Assembly: GCA_963576565.1 (NCBI GenBank)
Contig: OY755046.1
Coordinates: 61,297,471-61,361,470, forward strand
Direction of reading: 5' to 3'
Length of the DNA stretch: 64,000 nt
From: Aspidapion aeneum
Taxonomy: Eukaryota; Arthropoda; Insecta; Coleoptera; Brentidae
The notes below the pieces were generated by a model. That model was not told the DNA's origin, made no database searches, and saw nothing but the letters and a program-made list of their open reading frames with translations. The translations under genes and the position numbers were made by a program. The number at the start of each line of letters is the position of its first letter. Positions within the stretch are counted from its first letter, which is position 1. Of this stretch, positions 34,201 through 46,200 are shown in pieces.

Positions 34201-37200
34201 CTTGTCCACGTTCACTGTTAACCCCCACTTTTGGTATTCTTCCGTTAACTTTCTCATCATATACTCCATGTCTTCTTTATCATTAGCTACAATTAATTGG
34301 TCCTCAGCAAACTGTAGTGTGTATATGGTAAATCGGTCGTTAAGTTGTATTCCCATGCCGTGTACTTTGCGTTTCCAGTTTTTTAGAGCTACTGCGATAT
34401 ATATTTTAAAAAGAGTTGGAGAGATACAACATCCCTGTCTTAAGCCTTTCGTTACCAGGAATTCTTTTGAAAGTCGATTTCCAATTTTAATTTTAGATTT
34501 TGACCCTTTGTATAGTTCTTTTATCGCTTTTATGTATGTATGATTAATATTAGTCTGCTCTAGCACTGTCCATAATTTTTCTACTGTATTTCACTGTTGG
34601 TAAAATGCCTCCATGTTGTATTTAAGGAACAGTTTTGAAAATAAATATAGTGACTGCATGTGATCACGCCAGTGACAGTGAAATTAATTACAGGTGGTTT
34701 TTGTGATTTTTTGTAATAACTAAAAACTGATATCAACAAATAATTTTTAGAAATTTAAATTTTTGAGTTTTGGCCCACTTTAATAATCCCCAAAATGAAT
34801 TTTATTATCTCAAAATATTTTTGTGTACTATTCAAATCTATTAACTTTGAAAATTACATTAGTGTGAACAGTTTTACTTCCATAGAGATATTTTGTGGAG
34901 AGTTGATTGCTGCTGGAAAATGTTAGCCTTTGGGTACACTAACTATACACTTATTTTGATTTCAAAAGAATAAGTGGTTTTAAATATATAATCAAATTAC
35001 ATGCAATGTGACTTGACCCTTATAACAAATAATAAACTCACAAAATCCAATTGCAGGGTTTTCAGGTATTTTTGCTGGCTTAAAAAAAAGTTGGTAGAGA
35101 AATTGCTTAAAAACCGATAAAGAGTTTGATTTGTTCAGATGAGTGTAAAATTTCCTTTAAAATGATTTTAACTTTATTTTTTAAATTATTTTTTTCATTT
35201 TCTGTTTTGTTGACGTTTTATCCCTAAAGTGCGAAAAAGTATTTTGTAACCTAAAATTCTATAATTTACAGGAAATCCAGCCTCGGGAGTAAAACCAATG
35301 TTTCCAACCCCACATACCAGTCCAGGCAAGGACCAAGAAGGGAAAGCTATTGAGAAAAAAGAAATAAAAACAACCCCGTCTGTGGTAGAAAAATCGGAGA
35401 AACCCGCAACTACGGAAATTAAGAAACATTCAATAGTAAAGATAGATCCAAAAACACTGAAGCCCATTAGCGAAAAAGCTCCTGAAAGTGCAAATTTGAG
35501 TGTTTCTAGCGCCTCTAGTTTGAATTTATCACAGATAAATTCTCAGCCAGAATTAAGGTAAAAACAAAAGTTTGAAAAAGTTGTTTAAAAAAGGTGGTTT
35601 TAGTTAAAGATAGATTGGTGCATTTAAAGCATTAGCGAAAAAGCACCGGAAAGTGCAAATTTGAACGTTTTGCGCGCCTCTTATTTTAGTGTTTTTCACT
35701 TTAATTCGCAACTAAGATTAGGGTAAAAAAGGTACTAATATATAAATTTTATTTAAAAAAGGTGGCAAATATTTCGCAGCGAGGCAACGCCTCGCCTCAC
35801 CGTACTTTGGTCTCGTGAGTCTCTGTTAAAAAGCTGTGGGTAACCTACTTCGATTCTGGTTCTAAACTTTTACTTTTAATTGATTTATAGGTTGTCCCAA
35901 TAATTAGTATCCATGCTACCTATAAATATTAAGAATAACTTGCAAGTATTGAATTGCCTTTAAGCCCTTATGCCTTGTAAGATTTATATTTTAGGGCTGG
36001 GTGCACCTTCCTGACACTATCCTTCGTCTATTGTGAAATTTTCAGAACTTAATTTTTACTAACAAACGTAAATTTTCGTACCTGTGAATTTAAAAATCAA
36101 ACAAGTTTTCGTGGCTAATCGGGAAAAAGAAGTTTTTGTTTCTCTCATATTTTTCCGTGGGTAGGTCGAAAGCTTAACCTTACGGGGGTCCAAGATCTAA
36201 TTGACACCTAATAAGTGTTGACTGTTGACTGTTTCGTCCTTATGGGACTCCTCAGAACACTGCTTGGTCAATGTGACACCCTTGCGAAGTTAATTAGGCT
36301 GTTTTGCCTCTAATCCTGTGTTATTTGGGTGAATTTGTTACTAATCTCGTCGTGACGTCTCTCTGTGTGTGTCTGTCCTGCTCACGATAGCTCCTTTTTT
36401 ATGTTTAGGCTTTCATCAACGACATCTAACAAAGATCTAAGGATCAACACCAGTTCTGTGTCGATTTTCAACCCTCTGAAGTTGCAACAAAATTCACCTA
36501 AGAACGACAGAAAGTCGCCGAAAAGCCCCCAATCGCCGAAACCGAAGAGTTCTGCTGTGACGAGTTGTACCAGCAGTATAACAGGTAAATTACACCCAGC
36601 TTTTGCTAGTCTGGTATCCTCGGATTACGAGGGCTGTCTTTTATATTTTGCATATAGAAACATAAAGGGCGACACTGATCAAATGTCGTTACTAAAACTT
36701 AACCTCAATCTTTACCTAACCTAAATTCAAAATGTCAGTGCGATGCATATGGTGCTATAGCTACAGTGAATTTTTTTAGTGAACAAAAAGTGGAATTAAC
36801 CCTTTCAGGGTGTCATAACACATAAGACAAACTTTAAAATATTTTTTGCCAGCCAGACGAGCGTCACACCGCTTAAGAGGAGGTTTGCTTGTCGGACGGC
36901 CGACTGTCTTACCGGTGTGACGCTGTCGATATTGTCACGAGGGGGTTTGATCGTGACGTAACACAGTTTAAGTTAGGTGTTATGGTTTTATTTAACAATA
37001 CTTATAATTACTACTTACATTGTACTTAAATACATCTTGTCTACAAATGTGTATCCTCTCGATACGCTCAACTTCTTATAACTTCTGACTATCGTACTAC
37101 TTGTCTTCACTGTTAACTACGTCTGGGACGTTAGGTTCTCAGCTTACAACTAACCGCTAAACTCTTTTGGAGATGCTTTTATTACAAACCGTTTGCCATT

Positions 37201-40200
37201 AATAGGATATCGAGATGTGTTTTGTTTCCTGTATAAACATCGATGACCGATTAATCGCTTCTTGTTTATAATAATTTTGTATACAATTTATTACTTTTAA
37301 TACAGTTTGAACTATATACAGAAGCTCATTTCGTTAGATTGTTTAGGGTTAATGTGCACTTGCTTATAAATTGACACTCGGCAACACGGCACATCTGCCT
37401 CGCGGTTGCTTACTGAGCGGGGTAAGCATCGCTGTTTATTGTTTTAGCCACGTTTTAACAACAGTTTAAGTCAAATTGTCGGTTCGGTTGCAATAAAATA
37501 TATTTCTGTAAATTTATTTTTACACCCGTCCCGCTGACACAACAAAAACTGCCGAAGGGGTGGCAAAAAAATATCAGAGGTCCCGTCGTGAAAGGGTTAA
37601 ACCGAGAACATTTTCGTGCTTTAATGTTTTACAACTTTCGCAGGAAATTATCTCAACAAGAATGCCTTGTCTAGTTGATTTCTGTTTTCGGTAATGTAAC
37701 ACCAGTCGATAGTTTCTCGTTGTTATGGAGAATTCAAGCGGGGGCGGCTTAGCCTTAGCAACGATCTAGGTCCAGGTGCACCAAAAACGGCTGTCACCCA
37801 GGAAAATATCGATACTGTGCGGTTCGGTTCAATTCAAAAAATTTTGCATGAAGAATTAGGGTTAAGAAAATTAGTTTCCTGCTGGAAACCGCATCAGTTT
37901 ACCGAAGAACAGAAGGAATCTAGGGTCAATTGGTGTCATAAAACTCTAGACCGCTTTGAGGCAGGAAACTCCTAAAAACGTGTACAGCGTTGTCAGTTGG
38001 GATAAATCGTGGATTTACGCACATGAACCCGAAAATAAACTTCAGTCGTCTGTTTGGGTGTTTCAAGATAAAGAAAAGCCAACAAAAGTCATCCGTTTTC
38101 GACGTGTATCTAAAAAGACGGTCGCGACATTTGTCTTCATGTAGCAACAATTCCTCTGGAAGATCAAAGGGGTTGTTACTGCCGATTGGTATATTATTAT
38201 TTTTAATGTAACTCCAAAAAAGTAAATCATTGGGGGCAAAATCGGGCGATCTCGCTGGATATAATATAGCTTCCCTTGCGGATACTGGATAAATATTGGA
38301 ACTGGCTCACTCTAAAGAGTTTATTAAACGACCTTGTAGAAAGAGAGTCTGGAACATCATTGGACTTACCACACAGGAGATACGTATAGTGACACAAGAC
38401 GCTAGCCCTACCAAGTCCACTTTGGCTCCCTGACTTCCGCATGCGCAGATCTACCAATATTATTTACCTCATGTATTACAATAGATGAACAGGGTGATTT
38501 TCGCTTGATTCTGACCACATGAAAATAAAAAGTTTCAAAAACCTAACCTAACGAAACCTAATCAAATATAACGAAACCGAACCAAAGCAAACTGAACCAA
38601 TAATTAAAAAAAACTTTCCTGACTTCCTGCCCGGGATCCTAGAGGATGTGAATCCGAACCGAACCTAACTAAACCGAACCAAACCTAACCTAACCAAACT
38701 AAACTACAACACTTCTAATTGGGTTTAGTTGGGTATGGTTAGGATAGGTTCGGATTCACATCCTCTAGGATCCCGGGTAGGAAGTCGGAAAAGTTTTTTT
38801 TTTAAATGATTGGTTCAGTTTGCTTTGGTTCGGTTCGGTAAGATTTGATTAGGTTTCGTTAGGTTAGGTTTTTCAAACTTTCTATTTTCATGTGGTTAGA
38901 ATCAAGTGAAAATCACCCTCTTCATCTATTGTAATCCATGAGGTTAATAATATTGGTAGATCTGCGCATGCTAAAGTCAGGGAGCCAAAGTGGACTTGGT
39001 AGGGCTAGCGTCTTGTGTATAGTGACTGGTCTGTTTACGGGTCACTATCGACTAAGAGTACCCATGTACAGAATGGGAATAGCAGAAGAGACCGAATATA
39101 ATCTCTGTATGGTGGATGACGAAACAGTCAGACATGTACTGTGCGAATGTCCGGCTATTGCACGTTTACGTCAGAAAACTTTCGGTAAACCTCAGATTGA
39201 TTCGAAGATCTGAACAGTGTCTCACCCAAACGGATAGCCAACCTTTTTTGATCATTAGGCATACAGTGGTGAGAAACGACTCAAAAGTGAGCAACAATAG
39301 ACCCACTAGTGGTCGCAGTGGAAGGGCTACAAGGCCCACTCACATATGAATAATCATAATCATCAAGACCAGTGTTCTGACCTAGCTAATCTTTGTTATT
39401 ATCTAATTAATTGAAGGAATTAAGTAATTTACGTTAGTTTTGTGGACCTAATTTTTATTTATTTTTTCTATTTCAGTTACTACAAGTGTTAACAGTTCAC
39501 CAGGAGTTCCAGTACCTTTGTCGCCCACAGCAAGTCAAAAACGAGACCAAAAACAGTCGAATCTGACGTTTACGCCGCCGAACCCGTTTGTACCCAACAT
39601 GGCGGCGCAAGGGCTCAGTCCAAACCAGTTCTTTGCGCCCCCTGGGTTCCCCACTTATGATCCGAGGGTCATGGCAGCTTACCAAAGGTAAAAAAAACAA
39701 TTATGGATGTTTATCTGTTTTTTAGAAACATACAAAAATTTCTAGTTTAATTTTCGTTGCATCTTCTTTCGTTGATTTTTTCTCATCGTCACGATTTGTT
39801 TTGCTTATTATTATTGTCAATACAAGTTCATAAGACGGTATTAATATTTTGATTACTTCAGACAGCTGCTTGGTTATTTTCGTTTGGTTTGATATTAACT
39901 GCCTTTGAATTGTGTCAAGTTTTGCAATATTACGTTTTTCGCTTGTACTTGAGGTGTTATTCTTTAGTAGTTCCTTTCCATAATTTTATTGTTAGTACTA
40001 GTTTGTTGATTAGGCTTCTTTAACGTTTTTGTTACTTTAGATAGCTGTTTCATCACTTTTGTCAAGTAAATCCGTTTTATTCTCTTTTGGTTTGATATCA
40101 ATTTAGTATTTGTTTGTTATTGTTTTGTTTGTTCATTATTTATTTTATTTAGTTCACCAGTTGCCCATTAAAAACCATTAATAGAAAAGGACGATTAGTT

Positions 40201-43200
40201 ACCCAGTTAATTTCTTCCATACAGTCCACTATTTCTACCTGCTGCGTGAACAATTTCATTTAGTTCCCTAGCTCAAACGGCTTCACTTTTTTTAGTATTT
40301 GAATTAGCATAGTATTCTCTAGAAGCGGAATTGCTTCCGCATTTATATGTCGATGGAGTCTATCTTCATGACTTTTAGCTTTTATAGTCTCTGCTATAGT
40401 TTCGATTTTTTAGGTCCCATTGAAAGTCACTATTTCGAAAGTACCAAGGTGCATTCACAATGTTTCTTAATACTTTATTTTGAAATCCCTGTAAAACTAG
40501 AATGTTACTCTCTTTAGTTTTTTTTACAACCCCATAGTTGAATACCATATGTACATACTGGTTTCAGTATTTCTCTATAAAACAATAACTTATTATGAAT
40601 TGTTAAATTGGATTTCCTTCCAATTAGCCAGTTAATTTTTCTATACCTTATCTCAAGTTCTTCTTTTTTTAACATGTGCTCTCCAGCGCAGTTTGGCATC
40701 AACTGTCATACAAGATATTTTGCCTGATTTGAATATGGTAGAGGAATGTTGTTAATTGTGATTTGTATGTGATTTACATTTTTGTTTGTAAAATCAACAT
40801 GAATTGATTTGATTTCATTTAATTTTATTCGCCACTTTGTGGTCCAACTGTGAACTTCGGTGACTGCCTCCTAAACTTTTTCAATGCATTCTTCAATAGA
40901 TTTTTCTACCGTCAATTAACCAATATCATCGACAAATGTTGCTAAGTGACAATTTTCTGGCTTTGGGAAATCGCAAGTGAATAATATTAGGGCTTAGTAC
41001 GTTACCCTGGGGCACGCCTGCTTGAATTTCTCTTAAATTTGAGTACGAATCTTCCTGTTTTACTCTGAAATGTCTATCAGATTTGTATGATTCCAAAATG
41101 AAAAAAGTAACAGTAAAGATTGCCCTACAAATCGGTTGCTTGGTTTACTTAGGGCCCATCGCACCGACTTTTAAAATTCCCTTTCTTAACTATAGATTGC
41201 TTTAATTTTAAGCATGCATTATTTTTAAATTTGTTGCACCGAGAAAAAATCTCCTCTTCTTTGTTAAGATGCGACCACCTTGTGTGACCCAATCAGGCAG
41301 CGCAACTATGAAAAAACAACAACACCCAGTACTTCCCAAAATAGGTTTGTCAAACGCCATCAATGTTTCTGTCCCAAGACGCCTATTTATTTAAAAAAAT
41401 GGAAATTCTTGAATTTTTTAAAGAACATTTGGAAGATGACGAAATCGAGATGGTAATACTCGATTTTGTGAAATTTGGGTGTCCTCGTCGGTACAACCAA
41501 AGGACTAAAAATTATAACGAAATTAGAGTAAAGTGTAAAGGCAGAAAGGAAAATCGTCTTGTTACATCATGCAGTGCAGTTTAATTTAAATGCTAGGGTT
41601 TTCTTACACTGGCCAGTCCTATCCTACCCTTACCGCTGTGCCTATCAAGCTGTGAACAACAGTTAACCCGAAAATCGGACGAAAATACTGTAATAAAAAG
41701 TAGATCTAATTTTAAATTATTTTTCTCCCTTACAAATGTTTTGTAATCGATACATAGGTATATTTTTTCATGAAAACATTGTGCCAAAAGAACCAAAATC
41801 TAGTCTTATCTTTTGCAATAAAATCATTTATTTATTGTTTACTCACAAAACACAAAAAGACACCTTCACTTTAATCACAACTACTACTATGTCGGTTTAG
41901 AACGTTTTTCTACGTTGTCCGACGCCTATTCTCCACCTCCTTCGATCCTGACAATCATCCTCTGTCAGATTTTTTTGACTCATTGATGTTTGGATTGACT
42001 GTTGCCATTCTAGTTTAGGACGCCCTCTTTTTTTGCGCCCTATTGGTTGCCATTCTAGGACCTGCTTTGGTAATCTTTCGTCGTTCATCCGTTGTACATG
42101 GCCGTACCATATCAGTTGCCTTCTAGTGATATCATCCGTTATGCTTCCCTCGATTCCCATTCTTTCTTTTATGATCTCATTTCTTATGTGATCTATTCTA
42201 GATATTCTCATTGATCTTCTTATTGCATCCATTTCGACACTTTCCATTTTTGCTTTGTGGTTCGTCCCGCCTTCCTTTTTGTAAATATGTTCTTTTTACT
42301 ATAATTTACCAAATTGGTTCGAATTAGGCTATTTGGTGATTCACTAGAGCATTTTCTATTTTTTGTTTATTTAGTATTAATTAACTAATTAAGTACTTAA
42401 AATTACTGGGTTATTTGCATTTGAAACTCCCGCGGTTTTAGAGGCAAATATTACAATTTGCTATAATTAATTTACTTTACATAAAATGCATTTTGAATTA
42501 CTAAGGTTCCTAGTTCCTTTAATATGGACCTTCGTAATCTCATTCCTTCCTACTTATTCCTTTTCTCCTACGCCTATGGATTAACGACGCCACTGGGCGC
42601 CATGTGGGAGAATGAACGCAGCAGCGATACCTGCTGCCGCATCATAGAGAACCGTTTCGCCTTCGAACGAGAACACACGCGTGTTAGCGACTCTCCTACC
42701 ACATAAATGTGGGGTGCAAAAACTACGGTTTAACAGCGCGTCCTCCCATGAGTTCCGCTTCCTGTATAAAAATGGTAAGTGAAAATGCATTATTTTTACC
42801 TTACATACATTTGTTTATTGCTACCCTAACCTAGAAGGTAAACTAGACCATTTCAGAATCCCTTGTACCAGCTTAGCCTATGACCTTATTCCCTTAACTT
42901 TATACAGTCCACACCTGACACCGTTAAATTCCAGACAATCTCCTTTCTGGACCACCAGGGAACCCCATTTTTGGTCCTTCGAGCCGGATTTCTGGAATCG
43001 TTTTTTTGCCTTTTTAGGTTAGTTTTTTTTTACTGGTTTCAAATGCAAGAAAAACCCTTGTTTTTCCTAAATGCCGTTTTTACTGGTTTCAAATGCAAGA
43101 AAAACCCTTGTTTTTCTTACATGCCTACTTTAGAAAACCCCTAGGTTTCTAAAATACATTTTGCGATTTTTTTTTTGTGTAAAAACAAATGCAAGAAAAA

Positions 43201-46200
43201 CCCTTGTTTTTCTTACATGCCTACTTTAGAAAACCCCTAGGTTTCTAAAATACATTTTGCGATTTTTTTTTGTGTAAAAATTAAATATTTTTAACAATAA
43301 ATTTAGCCTTTTCATGCGAAAAACCAAACACAGATAAAATCTGTAAACTACTATGCTTTTTTTTTGTTTCGAATAAATCAAGTTTTTTCGTTTCTTTTTT
43401 GTAAAAAAAAAAAAAACCGTATGGAATTTGGGTGTTTTTTTGTTTGTCACTGGAAATAGTTTAAAATAGTGTCTGCAAAGTGCTATTATTTTAGCCGTTG
43501 TGCCTTCACATTTGTGGATTGCTATAATTATATCCAATTTGCTCGAAAAAAATCTCCAAATTGCCATATTCATTTTTGCTTATTGCAAATTGCTATGACT
43601 ATCCGATTGCGGATGCTTTACTATATTCGTTTTTGCGTAAAAATTGCTATGAATATATCTATTTCTAATTTACTATTATAATATCTGTCTGCAAATGGCT
43701 ATGATTGTATCCATTTTTTGCGTGCATAATAAATTTTGAAGGAAATTTAATTCTTAACTTGAGAATTTGTTTTCGTGTAAAGGCAGATAAATAGTTTTAC
43801 CAAATTAAATGCTTTTGATTTGTAGGTATTTATTTTTAAATTTAATACATAGTAGGTACCTACTTATTTGAATTCGCGAGGCGAAGATAAAAAAACTTAT
43901 ACACAAGTTTTTTGTTATCATTAGTTTGCATCGGGTATTTTCTTTACTTTTGTGCGCTTATAGTTTGATTATTGTAATTAAACGTAGGACATTAATATTT
44001 ATACAGGGTGTCCAAATTTTGATTTTTTTTTCAGTTTACCTAATTTTTGTCAATTATTTTTTGGATTTTTTTTTAAATCATGTCTAGTTCGGATAAAATT
44101 TTAAAGGCTAAAGCCTTGCGCTATAGTGCGATTTCACAGCTAAATTTGATCATTGAATCCGCGACCCTCGCAAAAAATGACCCTGCCTATCACAGCGGCT
44201 TTAAAGTCAAATTTCGGACATTGTCAAAAATCAAAAAAGATTTTGAAAAGCACCATAATACTTTGTTGACGTTGGTAGCCTCTGATGAGGATCGCTTAGT
44301 AGTAGAAAACAAAGTGTTTATGGACTTTTGCAAACGCTGTGACGAGATTTCCACTATATTTTACGAACTTTTCGAACTACCCTTTGAAGATGGAGGGCCT
44401 TTGAGCAGTACGATAAATCCCATGGGCAGTCCCTGTGCCTCCACAGACCAGCATGGTTTACTGCCTAGGATAAAAATACCTCTTTTTCAAGGGGAATTTA
44501 AGGAGTTTCCAACCTTTTTGCAAGCCTTTAATGCTACCGTGCACAATAATAGGTCGCTGGGAAACTTTGAAAAATTCAATTTGCTTTTTTCTAATTTAAA
44601 GGGCCCTGCCCTGGATGTCATTTCTGACATTCCTATCCTTGCTGAAAATTATTTAAATGCCTACCACACCTTGGTGGATAGGTATACAAATAAACGATTA
44701 CAAGCTTACCTTCACTGGAAGGCAATTGAAGGCTTCTCTCCTCTTACTAAAGAGAATGCTACGAATTTGAGGAATTTGCTTGATTGTTTTTCGAAAAACT
44801 TAAGGGCTTTAAAAGTCATGGGTTTTAAAACGGAGTTTTGGGATTATATTATGGCACAAATGCTCTTGGATAGGTTGGACCTAACCACGCGCAAGGCATT
44901 TGAGCAAAATTATTGCTCCAATGAGATCCCCTCTTATGATAAAATTCGTGCTTTTGTTTCTAGCCATTGCATTGCGTTGGAACAAATACAACAAACTCAA
45001 GATTACTTAAAAAATAAAGATTTGTCAACTTCAAGTCAGAAAAATCAAGCAAAGTTTCAAAATCGATCTGCTTTGTTTGCTAATACTCAGAGAGCCTCCA
45101 AAAATGCCTCCCAGTCTCCAAATGGCCAGAGTGGCTTAAATAATACTCCAAACCCTCAAAAATTTTGTTTTCTCTGTAAAAGTGGCGATCATATAATATA
45201 CAGATGTCCTAATTTTTTGGCGAAAACTCCCCAGCAACGTTTTGAGATTGTTAAACAACATAAAGCGTGTGTCAACTGTTTGGCCTCAAAGCATAATTTA
45301 CCCCAGCAATGCAAATCAGAAAAAAGATGTTTACATTGTGGCCAATTTCATCACAGTCTCTTACATTTTTTTCCTATTAATTCTACACCTATTTCTGCGA
45401 GTAGCCCCTCTACTTCTGCAGTGCAACCCCCGAGGAGCCCCGTGGCTACCGAATTTAATAGAACCACTAACACCATTGTTACTGGTATGTCTTTAAATGA
45501 TCGCGAAGTACTTCTCTGTACCGCTTTAATACAAATACAGGATGTTTTTCAAAATTGGCACACAGTGCGCGCCATCTGTGACTCTGGTGCTCAATCTTCA
45601 TTTATATCTAAGTCATGTGCTGATAGTTTGGGCCTTCCTAAATTTAATATCGCCATGACTCTACAAAGCTTAGATCGAATGACAACTTCGGCAAAATCTG
45701 GAATTAATTGCAATATATCCTCTTTGCGTGATAATAATTTTGTTTTTAATTTTGATGCGATAATACTCGATAAAATTTGTAGTGATTTACCTCATTCCTC
45801 ATTTTCGATTAAAAGTTTTCCTTTTCTCGCCAACTTAGAACTAGCTGACCCAGGCTTTAATAAAAGCGATAAAATTGATTTATTGTTGGGCGGCGATGTG
45901 TACCCTTACATTTTGCTAGATGGTCGTTTGTCTACGGGACCCAACAACCCCGTCTGCATTAATACTATTTTTGGTTGGGGAATAATGGGCAATCTTTCAC
46001 TTTCACCTTCAACTACAAATCAAATTAAAACATTTTTTACTACGTCAATGAACGATTCTTTTGTCAATTTAGATAAAAATCTACAACGATTTTGGCAAAT
46101 AGATGACATACCTAATGTCAAGGCCATTGACCCCGAAGATGAGTTTTGCGAAAATTATTTTTTGAAAACTACCTCAAAAAATGAGGAGGGGAGATATATT

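Noticed and set aside
42524..42790. Small frames in the BEL LTR (repeated at 49680-49946)
   Set aside because: They lie wholly within the LTR, exist only because the LTR is duplicated, and show no known domain.
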